From Devosia sp. 2618 (lineage in GTDB: Bacteria > Pseudomonadota > Alphaproteobacteria > Rhizobiales > Devosiaceae): a DNA stretch of 64,000 bases. The DNA lies in NCBI RefSeq assembly GCF_040546815.1, contig NZ_JBEPOO010000001.1, positions 930,001 to 994,000 on the forward strand, read 5' to 3'. The position numbers and the translations under genes were made by a program. Position 1 is the first letter of the stretch. Each line of letters begins with the position of its first letter. Positions 54,250 to 62,900 of this stretch are shown here, in pieces. The notes under the pieces are model-generated. The model saw only the letters and a list, made by a program, of their open reading frames with translations, was not told the origin of the DNA and ran no database searches.

Positions 54250-54625
54250 TGGAAAGGATTTCCTGTTCGTACTGAATGAGCTGCTTTGCAACCCTCAAAG
54301 CTTTGTACAAGGACCCGGTTAATATCTCATTGTTGATCTGGTCGACAATTTGCGTAGTTGAGGGCGCAGCCTGCACCAGGTCATTGACCAGGGTGAAGTA
54401 GGTCTCGCGCGTCCCTTCGATATCATCCTCGATATACATCATTTGCACTGCCAGATAAACGCGCTCAGCCGACGTGTTGGCCGTTTCGGGGGTCAGGATG
54501 TCTTTTTCGCGCAAGACTGGCGCATTGCCCTCGACGAACAGCCGGGTTCGCTGGTCGGAATTGGTAATAATGCAATTGCCAATCAGCAGTTTTTCGCCTG
54601 GCTTGAGTTCGACTTTGAGGGCCAT
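54221..54625 (-). CDS. flbT: Flagellar biosynthesis repressor FlbT
   Basis: 134 residues. ALKVELKPGEKLLIGNCIITNSDQRTRLFVEG is the conserved N-terminus; RVYLAVQMMYIEDDIEGTRETYFTLVNDL and QINNEILTGSLYKALRVAKQLIQYEQEIL follow. FlbT binds the 5' end of flagellin mRNA and reduces its translation until assembly proceeds. It lies just downstream of the flagellin gene, behind a terminator, and overlaps flaF. Confidence 0.95.
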   Translation of the reverse strand: MALKVELKPGEKLLIGNCIITNSDQRTRLFVEGNAPVLREKDILTPETANTSAERVYLAVQMMYIEDDIEGTRETYFTLVNDLVQAAPSTTQIVDQINNEILTGSLYKALRVAKQLIQYEQEILSNAQSRSTGL

Positions 54626-54714
54626 CGGCGTATCTCCTGTGCGATGATGCCACCGCGAATCCTGAATTGAGTTTAGCGCTATTTGCGGCGCTTTTCAGCG
54701 TCATCGGCACAAAC

Positions 54715-54741
54715 AAAAAGGCGGGCCGGAGCCCGCCTTTT
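54715..54741 (-). terminator. Terminator of the flagellin gene
   Basis: GGCGGGC (54720-54726) pairs with GCCCGCC (54731-54737), loop CGGA. Read on the minus strand a run of T (complement of 54715-54719) follows. Confidence 0.88.
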
Positions 54742-54761
54742 CAGTTGATGTACAGCGCCGA

Positions 54762-55964
54762 TTAACGGAGCAGCTGCAGCACGTTCTGGTCGGCCTGGGA
54801 AGCCATCGACAGCGATGTGGTCGACAGCGACTGACGAGTCTGAAGGGCCAGCAGGTTTGCGGCTTCTTCGTTGGTGTCAGCCAGGGTCAGGTTGGCAGCG
54901 CCGGTTTCAAGAACGTTGATCATGTTCTTGGTGAAGTCCTGACGGGTCTGCACAACCGACAGATTCGAACCGAACTTGGAGGACTCAGTGCGGAGTGTTT
55001 CGATACCAGCCTTGAGCTTTGCGAGGGTCGCGTTGATGCCAGCATTGGTATCGAACGCAGTGGAAGCTTCTGCTGTCAGGCCCAGACCAGCGGAATTGAT
55101 ATTCTTACCCGTGACGTCGAGCTTGGACGAGCCATCTTCATTGAAGATAACTTGAAGATTATCACCCGTCAGAAGGTTGACACCATTGAACCCGGAGTCC
55201 TTGGCCAACTGATCGATCTGGGTCAGCAGATCGTTGTACTGGGTAACCAATTCGGCGCGCTTAGGGTTCGGCCCGCTGACCTCTGCAGTGGGAGGGACGG
55301 CCGCAACGGGAGCAGTACCAGTGTTCGTGCCAGCCGCGTGGCCGATAGTGGCCAGGGTGCCAGCTGTCGTGTCCACCAGAGTAATGTTGCCATTGGGGTT
55401 GCCGGTTCCAGTGATCGACGAAGTCAGCGTGATCCCGGTGCCGTTGTTAGAGGCAGTAACGCCGTGGGTGCCGGATGCCGCGTTGATCTTGCCGATAATG
55501 CTGGTTATGTCGTCTGACGCTGCGGTGGTGATCGTTGTGCCATTGATGGAAAACGAACCGGTGGCAAGTGTACCCAGTGCTCCGCCCGCAACTGGAGCAT
55601 GCGCAACAGCAGGTTGGGCAGCGGTACCAGCGGAGGCAGGAGTGGTCACAACCTTTTCCGCAGTCTGCAGGGCTTGGCGAGCTGTCGACTGAGCCGATTC
55701 AACCAGCTTGGTGATTGCAGAAATGCCCTTGTCAGCAGCGGCGATGGTCTGAACTGCATTGCCGACCGAGTCCATCAGCAGGTTGAGATCGGACGAGCGG
55801 CTCTTGAGCGAAGCGGCAGTGAAAAAGTTGGTCGGATTGTCGAGTGCCGAATTGACCTTGTTGCCGGTCGCAAGGCGTTCCTGGGTCTTGCCCATCAGCG
55901 AAGCTGTCTGCTGGAGATTGAGCAGGTTGGAACGGACGGACTTCGAGAGAGTGATATCAGCCAT
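54762..55964 (-). CDS. fliC: Flagellin
   Basis: 400 residues from the ATG at 55964, with AAAGGGAAC 8 bases upstream. N-terminal D0/D1 (LSKSVRSNLLNLQQTASLMGKTQERLATGNKVNSALDNP) and C-terminal D1/D0 (TNEEAANLLALQTRQSLSTTSLSMASQADQNVLQLLR) are conserved. The central part, residues about 105-230, is low-complexity Ala/Gly/Thr-rich (GTAAQPAVAHAPVAGGALG) and is the likely variable surface domain. The protein is secreted by the flagellar export system. Translation is probably controlled by FlbT and FlaF downstream. Confidence 0.95.
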   Translation of the reverse strand: MADITLSKSVRSNLLNLQQTASLMGKTQERLATGNKVNSALDNPTNFFTAASLKSRSSDLNLLMDSVGNAVQTIAAADKGISAITKLVESAQSTARQALQTAEKVVTTPASAGTAAQPAVAHAPVAGGALGTLATGSFSINGTTITTAASDDITSIIGKINAASGTHGVTASNNGTGITLTSSITGTGNPNGNITLVDTTAGTLATIGHAAGTNTGTAPVAAVPPTAEVSGPNPKRAELVTQYNDLLTQIDQLAKDSGFNGVNLLTGDNLQVIFNEDGSSKLDVTGKNINSAGLGLTAEASTAFDTNAGINATLAKLKAGIETLRTESSKFGSNLSVVQTRQDFTKNMINVLETGAANLTLADTNEEAANLLALQTRQSLSTTSLSMASQADQNVLQLLR

Positions 55965-56027
55965 TTTCAAGTTCCCTTTCTAGGATACTCGTAGAAATTT
56001 TTTGACGCCTCTTCTGAGACCTGCTGA

Positions 56028-56043
56028 TGCTTGCATCCTGCCC
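56028..56043 (-). promoter_or_regulatory. Candidate sigma-54 promoter of flagellin
   Basis: On the minus strand GGGCAGGATGCAAGCA has GG and GC 10 bases apart. The -24 half is good and the -12 half is weaker (AAGC). It would start transcription about 54 bases before the flagellin ATG. Confidence 0.4.
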
Positions 56044-56120
56044 GATAAAAAATTCTTAATTTGATTGCTCAATACCGCTGAAAATGCGCGATTTCGTGCC
56101 TCGGTTAACAAGCGATGAGC

Positions 56121-56150
56121 AGCAAAAAGCCCACAGCGTTTGCCGTGGGC
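56121..56150 (-). terminator. Terminator of the flgI-flgJ-flgN-hypothetical operon
   Basis: GCCCACAGC (56129-56137) and GCCGTGGGC (56142-56150) pair with one mismatch, loop GTTT. On the minus strand a T-run (complement of 56124-56128) follows the stem. Confidence 0.8.
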
Positions 56151-56180
56151 CCCAATTGGCGTTCGCTGGCCTTGCTGCGA

Positions 56181-56507
56181 CTAAACCTTGAGATCGCGCA
56201 GGCGCAGTTCCGAAGCTTCGGGAATCGAGCTGGTGCCGATCCGGGCATAGAGCTGTTGCAGCGTTTCTGGCCGCGGGGCGAGGGCGCCGGCAAGGACCGC
56301 TGCTGCGAACGTCGTGCCGGAACTTGGCGGCTCGAAATCCTGCTTGGCCTGCTCACGCGGCGGACGATCCCGCAATTGCGCTGCTGGCGATTCGACTGGT
56401 GGTGGCGGCGCAACGGGTGTCACTTCCAGCGTACGGCTGGGTGGACGAACGGATTCGCTGAGGCTCGTCGAGCTGACCGGGCGGTCAGGTAGAATTGCTG
56501 TCAACAT
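56181..56507 (-). CDS. Proline-rich hypothetical protein of the flagellar operon
   Basis: 108 residues. AAGGACA stands before the ATG at 56507. Residues 1-60 are proline- and serine-rich and probably disordered (LEVTPVAPPPPVESPAAQ); the C-terminal half has a hydrophobic FAAAVLAGALAPRPETLQQLYARIGT stretch and ends in basic EASELRLRDLKV. No known flagellar family was recognised, although position after flgN and before a terminator makes it the last gene of the flgI operon. It may be a chaperone or export-linked protein. Confidence 0.65.
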   Translation of the reverse strand: MLTAILPDRPVSSTSLSESVRPPSRTLEVTPVAPPPPVESPAAQLRDRPPREQAKQDFEPPSSGTTFAAAVLAGALAPRPETLQQLYARIGTSSIPEASELRLRDLKV

Positions 56508-56562
56508 AACACTGTCCTTTGACGCCTTTAACGGCAGAAACTAGGACAACGCGCGTTTCAGC

Positions 56563-56598
56563 CAAATTGATCCAAACAAGCTGATTTGAATCAATTTG
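56563..56598. other. Inverted repeat between flgN and the hypothetical gene
   Basis: CAAATTGAT (56563-56571) and ATCAATTTG (56590-56598) are exact inverted copies, spacer 18 bases, with an additional CAAA/TTTG pairing inside. It lies inside the operon; processing or an internal operator are possible. Confidence 0.5.
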
Positions 56599-56606
56599 TG
56601 TGTTGT

Positions 56607-57074
56607 TTAGAGTGCCCTGTTAATGGCGATGCCGCGCGCGGAATTGGCGTTGTCTGTTGCCATCGTACCGGCTCGGCCATAGGTCTTGGCCTTATTCTGC
56701 TGGCCAACGACTTTGGCGACGTCTGTGAGCAGGTCTTCGGTGACGGTGCGGGCTGTTGCCAGCACGCGCAGGTTCTCTGCCATCTGGGTTGCCAAGCGCG
56801 CATGGCCAAGCTTGAGGCGTTCGACGGCCTCGGGGGCCTGGGACTTGAGCCGGCTGCCCTGACGCTGCACCGAGCGAGCAAAGGTCACATAGTCCTGTGC
56901 GAGGCGGGTCTTGTCGGGCGTCATTGTGCTGGCCTGACGCATGTGGCCGGCGCGCAGGAGCGTGGTTTCCTGGTTCATCACATCGACCAGAGCGGCCAGG
57001 GCGATTTCAGCCATCTGGCACAGTTCGTCTGCCGGCAGGCTATCGAGGGCGGCAAGGCGTGAAGCTGCGGTCAT
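56607..57074 (-). CDS. FlgN-like flagellar export chaperone
   Basis: 155 residues, almost entirely helical. LADELCQMAEIALAALVDVMNQETTLLRAGHM near 15-45 and the long helix PDKTRLAQDYVTFARSVQRQGSRLKSQAPEAVERL fit the FlgN family, a chaperone for FlgK and FlgL. The C-terminal RTVTEDLLTDVAKVVGQQNKAKTYGRAG tail would bind the clients. It overlaps flgJ by 4 bases at 57071-57074. The assignment comes from helical pattern and context. Confidence 0.7.
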   Translation of the reverse strand: MTAASRLAALDSLPADELCQMAEIALAALVDVMNQETTLLRAGHMRQASTMTPDKTRLAQDYVTFARSVQRQGSRLKSQAPEAVERLKLGHARLATQMAENLRVLATARTVTEDLLTDVAKVVGQQNKAKTYGRAGTMATDNANSARGIAINRAL

Positions 57075-57388
57075 TTATAGGCTCCCGGCAAAGTGTTTTG
57101 TTTGTTGGCCACTTCCTGCATGGCGAGCAGGTCGGGCAGGAGTTGTTCGGCAATGCCGAGGCCGCCATTTTGGGCCATGGCGGAGGCCATCATTTCCGAT
57201 TGCATCGAGCGCCAGGTCTCTTCGCCGAACCCGCCGCCCATGGCGCTGTCGTCGGTCTTGAGGCTGGAGAACATTTCCTTGGTGAGGGTGTTGAGGAACA
57301 CGCCCTCAAATTCCTCGGCCTGTTGGCGCACGCGAGCGATCTGGTGTGGGGTGAGCGTCGAGCCGGCCTGCTTGATTGCGTCGACCAT
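57071..57388 (-). CDS. flgJ: Flagellar rod-binding protein FlgJ, N-terminal domain only
   Basis: 105 residues, equivalent to the rod-capping half of FlgJ; the muramidase half found in enterobacteria is absent, as is usual in alphaproteobacteria. VRQQAEEFEGVFLNTLTKEMFSSL and GGGFGEETWRSMQSEMMASAMAQNGGLGIAEQLLP are the rod-binding domain motifs. Its start codon shares one base with the flgI stop, so the two are coupled. Confidence 0.9.
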   Translation of the reverse strand: MVDAIKQAGSTLTPHQIARVRQQAEEFEGVFLNTLTKEMFSSLKTDDSAMGGGFGEETWRSMQSEMMASAMAQNGGLGIAEQLLPDLLAMQEVANKQNTLPGAYK

Positions 57389-58512
57389 TACAGAACCTCG
57401 ATTTCGGCTTGCAGGGCGCCCGTGGCCTTGATGGCCTGGAGGATGGCGATCAGGTCGCGCGGCGAGATGCCAAGGGCGTTGAGGCCGTCGACCAGTTGCT
57501 GCAGCGTCACCGATTCATTGACCACTGCCAGTGCCGTCTCGGACAGATTGGCATTGAGTTGGGTGTTGTTCTCGACCGCCGTCACGCCCTGACTGAACGG
57601 CGCCGGCTGCACGATTTCAGGGTTTTCGGCGATGGTGACGGTGAGGTTCGATTGGGCCACGGCAACGCTCGAGACGCGCACATCCTTGCCCATGACGATA
57701 ATGCCGGAATTCTCGTCGATGACGATCTTGGCTGTCTGGTCGGTCTGGACCATCAACTGCTCAATGTCGGTCAGCAGGTCGACGATATTGCCGTTAAAGC
57801 CCCGAGGCAGGGTGATGCGCACGGTGGCGGGGTCTTCCGGCGTCGCGGTTGGCACGCCGATGAAGTCGTTGACCGCCAGTGCGATGCGGCGCGCTGTGGT
57901 CAGGTCTGGATTGCGTAGCGCCAGACGCAATGAGGTCTGCGCACCGAGGCGGAACTCAATTTCGCGTTCGATCAGCGCCCCGGAGGAAATGCGGCCGGTT
58001 GTCGGTACGCCGGAAATAATTGTGGCGCTGTCACCCTGCGCCTTGAAACCGTTGATCGACACCGGGCCCTGCGCGATTGCGTAAACTTCGCCGTCGGCGC
58101 CGAGCAATGGCGTCACCAGCAAGGTGCCGCCCTGCAGGCTGCCGCTATCGCCCAGCGCGGCAACGGACACATCCATGCGCGAGCCCTGGGTGGCGAATGG
58201 TGGCAGGTTTGCCGTGATCATGACTGCCGCGACATTCTTGGTGCGGACGTTCTCGCCGGCGGTGTTGACGCCAAGGCGTTCAAGCATCGATTGCAGCGAC
58301 TGCTTGGTGAAGGGGGAGTTGTTGAGGCTGTCGCCGGTGCCATTGAGGCCAACCACCAGGCCGTAGCCAACCAGCTGGTTTTCGCGGATGCCTTCGAAAT
58401 CGACGATGTCCTTGATCCGAGCCGCTGCGGCCTGTGCCTCGATAACGGGCGACATGACGGTAACAAGGGTCAGCGCCCCGGCTATCAGCTTTCGCAGCAG
58501 TGATTTGGTCAT
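57388..58512 (-). CDS. flgI: Flagellar P-ring protein
   Basis: 374 residues. A signal peptide of about 28 residues ends EAQAAAARI, consistent with export to the periplasm. The mature protein carries IVDFEGIRENQLVGYGLVVGLNGTGDSLNNSPFTKQS, LPPFATQGSRMDVSVAALGDSGSLQGGTLLVTPL and VIDENSGIIVMGKDVRVSSVAV, all P-ring hallmarks. It forms the periplasmic ring around the flagellar rod. First gene of flgI-flgJ-flgN-hypothetical, behind a near-perfect sigma-54 promoter. Confidence 0.96.
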   Translation of the reverse strand: MTKSLLRKLIAGALTLVTVMSPVIEAQAAAARIKDIVDFEGIRENQLVGYGLVVGLNGTGDSLNNSPFTKQSLQSMLERLGVNTAGENVRTKNVAAVMITANLPPFATQGSRMDVSVAALGDSGSLQGGTLLVTPLLGADGEVYAIAQGPVSINGFKAQGDSATIISGVPTTGRISSGALIEREIEFRLGAQTSLRLALRNPDLTTARRIALAVNDFIGVPTATPEDPATVRITLPRGFNGNIVDLLTDIEQLMVQTDQTAKIVIDENSGIIVMGKDVRVSSVAVAQSNLTVTIAENPEIVQPAPFSQGVTAVENNTQLNANLSETALAVVNESVTLQQLVDGLNALGISPRDLIAILQAIKATGALQAEIEVL

Positions 58513-58570
58513 CGTTCATCCCCGTCGTCGTGCCGCATCATCCCCATGACGCGACGTTCGGCGGTCACAT

Positions 58571-58586
58571 TGCGAAAACCGTGCCA
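58571..58586 (-). promoter_or_regulatory. Sigma-54 promoter of the flgI operon
   Basis: On the minus strand TGGCACGGTTTTCGCA keeps the full -24 TGGCACG and has GC at -12 with the correct 10-base gap. Expected start is near 58560, about 48 bases before the flgI ATG. Confidence 0.85.
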
Positions 58587-58692
58587 CTTTGTGATGGCCT
58601 GTCTAACATGCTGATTTCATTGATGATCGTGTGGCATTGAGGTGATTGGAGCCAACCATCCGAGCCTCACTAAGCAATTCTTGCCGGGTTCG

Positions 58693-58707
58693 TTAATGCG
58701 CTGTTAA
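58693..58707. promoter_or_regulatory. CtrA-type binding site before fliX
   Basis: TTAATGCGCTGTTAA is an exact TTAA-N7-TTAA, the CtrA consensus. It lies 54 bases upstream of the fliX start used here. In Caulobacter fliX is CtrA-controlled and divergent from flgI, as here. Confidence 0.75.
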
Positions 58708-58760
58708 CGGATGTCGGCAGAATTTGCCGGGGACGGCAGCAAACCGATTTGAGTCCCAGC

Positions 58761-59180
58761 TTGCGCATCGACACAAACAATCGAACATCAGGCGTTGGCC
58801 GCAGCAGTGCTGCGCGCCGTACCGGCTTGGGTGTCGATTTCGTGCCGGCCGGGGCAGGGACGCCTGCGCGGGTTGCCGGAAATGCACCAGTTCAGTCCGC
58901 TGCCGGCATTGATGCCATCCTTGCCTTGCAGTCCGTTGATGGTCCTTTGACTGCCAAGAAGAAGGCCGTCCGTCGCGGCGCTTCGTTGCTTGATGTGCTT
59001 GACGAGATCAAAACAGACCTGCTCGTGGGTAAAGTCAGCCTCGACCGGCTCGACAGTCTAGCAGCCATGTTGGGCGATGTACGGGAGCGTTCCGTGCCCG
59101 GTCTTGATTCCCTGCTCGACGATATAGAGCTGCGGGTGCGAGTCGAACTTGCCAAATTCGGGCGCTTTCCGGGCAGCTAA
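58761..59180 (+). CDS. fliX: Flagellar assembly regulator FliX
   Basis: 139 residues. The N-terminal RIDTNNRTS, then a poorly structured Ala-rich stretch, and the conserved helical C-terminal half SLLDVLDEIKTDLLVGKVSLDRLDSLAAMLGDVRE and IELRVRVELAKFGRF. FliX couples basal body assembly to FlbD, the activator of sigma-54 flagellar promoters. The start is uncertain: TTG at 58761 gives (M)RIDTNN like other family members, TTG at 58749 is an alternative, and no ATG is available. Divergent from flgI. Confidence 0.85.
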   Translation: MRIDTNNRTSGVGRSSAARRTGLGVDFVPAGAGTPARVAGNAPVQSAAGIDAILALQSVDGPLTAKKKAVRRGASLLDVLDEIKTDLLVGKVSLDRLDSLAAMLGDVRERSVPGLDSLLDDIELRVRVELAKFGRFPGS

Positions 59181-59328
59181 GTCCGGGTCATCAAAATGTT
59201 GTCAATCCCGCTTATGCCCCTGCATGCGGGGCCTTTAGCATGTTAATCAGCCTCCAGTATGCGTGCTTGCCGGGGGGTGACTACACGCATATATAGGCGC
59301 CAAGGGTGCATTGGAGTTGAGTCTACTG

Positions 59329-59748
59329 ATGTCTTCGATTGCAGAAGTAATTGAATACCGGCCCAGTGACGACGAGCCGTTCATGAACCCGCGCCAGCGG
59401 GAGTACTTTCGGGCCAAGCTAAATGCCTGGAAGGAGGACATTCTTCGAGAGAGCCGGGAGACCCTCGAAAACCTTCAGGAAGAAAGCCAGAACCATCCGG
59501 ACATGGCCGACCGCGCCAGTTCTGAAAGCGATCGTTCGCTTGAACTGCGTACCCGTGACCGGCAGCGCAAGCTGATCTCCAAGATTGATGCTGCGCTGAA
59601 GCGCATTGACGACAACACTTATGGATATTGCGAAGAAACCGGCGATCCAATCGGGCTCGCCCGCCTCGACGCCCGCCCCATCGCAACCCTGAGCCTTGAA
59701 GCCCAGGAAATGCATGAGCGTCGTGAAAAGGTCTATCGCGACGAGTAA
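59329..59748 (+). CDS. dksA: RNA polymerase-binding protein DksA, lacking most zinc cysteines
   Basis: 139 residues. The coiled coil with FRAKLNAWKEDILRESRETLENLQ and the tip ADRASSESDRSLELRTRDRQRKLISKIDAALKRI (DxxDxA-like acidic residues) match DksA. In the C-terminal globule the usual four zinc cysteines are reduced to one: YGYCEETGDPIGLARLDARPIATLSLEAQEM, with Thr, Ser and Ala elsewhere. It should still enter the RNA polymerase secondary channel with ppGpp. GGAG lies about 13 bases before the ATG at 59329. Confidence 0.92.
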   Translation: MSSIAEVIEYRPSDDEPFMNPRQREYFRAKLNAWKEDILRESRETLENLQEESQNHPDMADRASSESDRSLELRTRDRQRKLISKIDAALKRIDDNTYGYCEETGDPIGLARLDARPIATLSLEAQEMHERREKVYRDE

Positions 59749-59770
59749 GTCATAGCGTCACACAGATATC

Positions 59771-59801
59771 AAAGGCCCGCAGCAATGCGGGCCTTTTTGT
59801 T
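59771..59801 (+). terminator. Terminator of dksA
   Basis: AAAGGCCCGC (59771-59780) and GCGGGCCTTT (59787-59796) form a perfect stem with loop AGCAAT, followed by a T-run. Confidence 0.9.
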
Positions 59802-59988
59802 TGGCTTGGCGGGTTTAGCTCGCGAGAGAGTCGGTTTACGCAAGCTGTGGGATAACGATCCTAAGCTGTCATCCGCGTTACAATATGTGGCTGCTATTCT
59901 CTCCGTGGCCGTTCAAATCCTGCGTTTGTTGCCTTGCTTCGGCCTCAGCTTCGCGGGCATATGGAGCCGTTGAGCTTGGGAGAACAAC

Positions 59989-62900
59989 ATGTGTCGCCTC
60001 GTCACGAAGCTGGGCTGGTTTGGGCTCGCGGTTGCAATGGCGTTTGCCGCGCCGGTTGCGCAGGCAGCTGACCATAAGGTTACGCTGTTCGAAAATAGCG
60101 ACCTTCCGGGCTCGGATTATGCCATCGTCAAGAACACCGATCTTGATGCGTGCACGGCCGCCTGCGCCGACGACAACATCTGTCGCGCGTTCACCTTCAA
60201 TGCTCAGTCCAAGTGGTGCTTCCTCAAGGGAGCCGCCGGCGAACAGGTTCAGTTCAACGGCGCGACGTCGGGTCGGATCAGCCGCGCGCCATCTCCAGCG
60301 GTGACCGCAACAGCGCGTCAGGCCGAGCTCCCATTCCCGGCCCAGAGCATCATTGATGATGCCCGCTATTTCTCCGACAACCTGCCACAGACCGACGCGC
60401 CGCCGCCCAAGGTGACCTATGCCGATCTCGTTTCGTCGGGCGATGAGGCTGTTGCTGAGGAAAACCTGGCTGGCGCTATCGTCGCCTATCGTCAGGCTCT
60501 CGCGATCAATCCCAATGATCGGGGCGTCTGGCAGGCATTGGCACAGGCCGCGTTGTCGCGTGCCGATGCGGTGGCCGGCCAGTCTGAAGGCGACAACAGC
60601 AGCGAACTCGCGCGCGTCGCTACATCAGCTGCCATGAACGCATTCCTGCGCTCCACCGAGCCGCAGGATCGGGCTGACGCGCTGGCGACGCTGGCCTATG
60701 GCATGGAATATCGCACCATGTGGCGCGAGGTCATCGCGACCTATCGCCTGAGCCTCAGCCTTGCGCCCAATGATGCCGTGGCCGAGCACCTCGACGATGT
60801 GGTCGCCCAGAATGGCTTCCGCATCACCGACCATGTGGTCGATGCCGAAGCGGCGTCGCCACGCATCTGCGCCGTGTTCTCCGATCCGCTGCCAACCGGG
60901 TCCACCGATCTGTCGGCCTATGTCGTGGTCGCCAATACGCCTCAGGCATCGGTCGAAACCGAGCCGAACCAGATTTGTGTCGATGGCCTGCAGCATGGCA
61001 GCCGCTATTCGATCCGCCTGCGCGCCGGCCTGCCATCTGCTGATGGCGAAGCGCTGCTCAAGGATGTGGTGCTCGACGTCTATGTGCCCGATCGCGCGCC
61101 CTTCGTCGGCTTTGCCAACAATGCCTATGTGATGCCTGCCGGTCTCGGCGGCGGCCTGCCGATCACGTCGGTCAATGCCGAAACCGCCGAAGTCATGATC
61201 TACCGGATTGGTGACCGCTCGGTCGCCACCGCCGTCCGTGACGGCATTTTCCAGGGCAACCTGTCCCAGTACGGTGCTGAAGATATCGCCGATCGCGTCG
61301 GCGAGCAGGTCTGGTCAGGCGAGGTCGATCTGGCCCGCAGCCAGCCCAACGCTTTGACCACCACGGCAATTCCGGTTGCCGACGTGCTGGGCGACATGCC
61401 GGCTGGCGCCTATGTGATCACCGCCAAGATCAAGAGCGAAGACACCGAATACTGGTCCGACATTGCGACCCAGTGGTTCATCGTCACCGATCTCGGTCTC
61501 ACCACCATTGCGGGCGATGATGGCGTCCATGCCTTTGTGCGCGGCCTGACCGATGCGCAGCCAAAAGCTGGCGCCACCGTGCGTCTGGTTGCGGTCAACA
61601 ACGAAATCCTGGCCGAAACCACCACCGATGCCGATGGCCGTGCGGTCTTTGCGCCCGGTCTAGCGCGCGGTACCGGGGGCAGGGCACCACAACTGCTCGT
61701 CGCCGAGACCGCCGATGGCGATTACGCCTTCCTTGATCTGTCGCGTCCGGCTTTTGATCTGACTGATCGCGGCGTCGAAGGGCGTCCGTCGCCCGGTCCG
61801 CTTGATGTGTTTGCAACCACCGAACGCGGCGTTTATCGCCCCGGCGAAACGGTCTACCTCACGGCCTTGCTTCGCGATGAACGCGCCAATGCCGTCAACG
61901 GCTTGCCGCTGACCCTCGAAGTCGAGCGCCCCGATGGCGTTGTTGCCAGCAAGCAGCTGCTCAATGATCAGGGTGCAGGCGGCTACTTCGTTGCTCTGCC
62001 CATGGTTGCCGAAGCCATGCGCGGCTCGTGGACGGCGCGTCTTTATGCCGACCCAAAGGCCGAATCGCTGTCGAGCACCAGTTTCCTCGTCGAAGATTTC
62101 GAGCCCGAGCGTCTGGCCTTCGATATCACCGCGTCGGAGGCACCGTTTGAAACCGGCGTCGTCACCGATGTCGATGTCGCGGCCAAGTATCTCTATGGCG
62201 CCACGGCGCCGGGCCTTGCCATCGAGGCCGATGCCATCATCCGCCCGGTGACCACGCTGGATGGTTTTGCCGGCTACACCTTTGGTCGTCTCGATGACAC
62301 CATCGAAACCGATCGCGAACCGCTCGGCGTTGTCGGCACGACGGACGAATCCGGCAATGCCGTGGCCGAAATCACCATTCCCGAGCCACAGGTCACCACC
62401 CGTCCGCTGCAGGCCCAGTTGCTGCTGCGCCTGGTCGACACCAATGGCCGCAGCATCGAGCGCAGCATCAGCCGCCCGGTGCTCGCGAGCGGCAACCGCA
62501 TCGGCATCAAGCCGGTGTTCAGCGATGCCACGGGTCTCAGCGAAGGCAGCCAGGCGCAGTTCAACATCGTCGCCGTTTCGCCAGAAGGCAAAGCGGTCGC
62601 CAGCACGGGCCTTGAGTGGAGCATCTCCCGCGTTGAAACCACCTATCAGTGGTATCGCAACGGCAGCACCTGGCAGTGGGAAGCCCTGACCACCACGCGT
62701 CAGGTCGGCACCGGCAGCGTTGACACGCCAGACGGCGGTCCTGCCACGATCGGCGCCAATGTCGACTGGGGCCTCTATCGCGTTGAAATCAATGGCGATG
62801 GCACCTCGTCGAGCTACGAGTTCTACGCCGGCTATTACTACGCCGATGCAGGTTCGGACACGCCGGACACGCTGCAGGTCGCCCTCGACAAGACCAGCTA

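Noticed and set aside
56040..56050. GCCCGATAA resembling a sigma-28 -10 element
   Set aside because: It faces rightwards, away from the flagellin gene, and no TAAA-type -35 lies 15 bases upstream.
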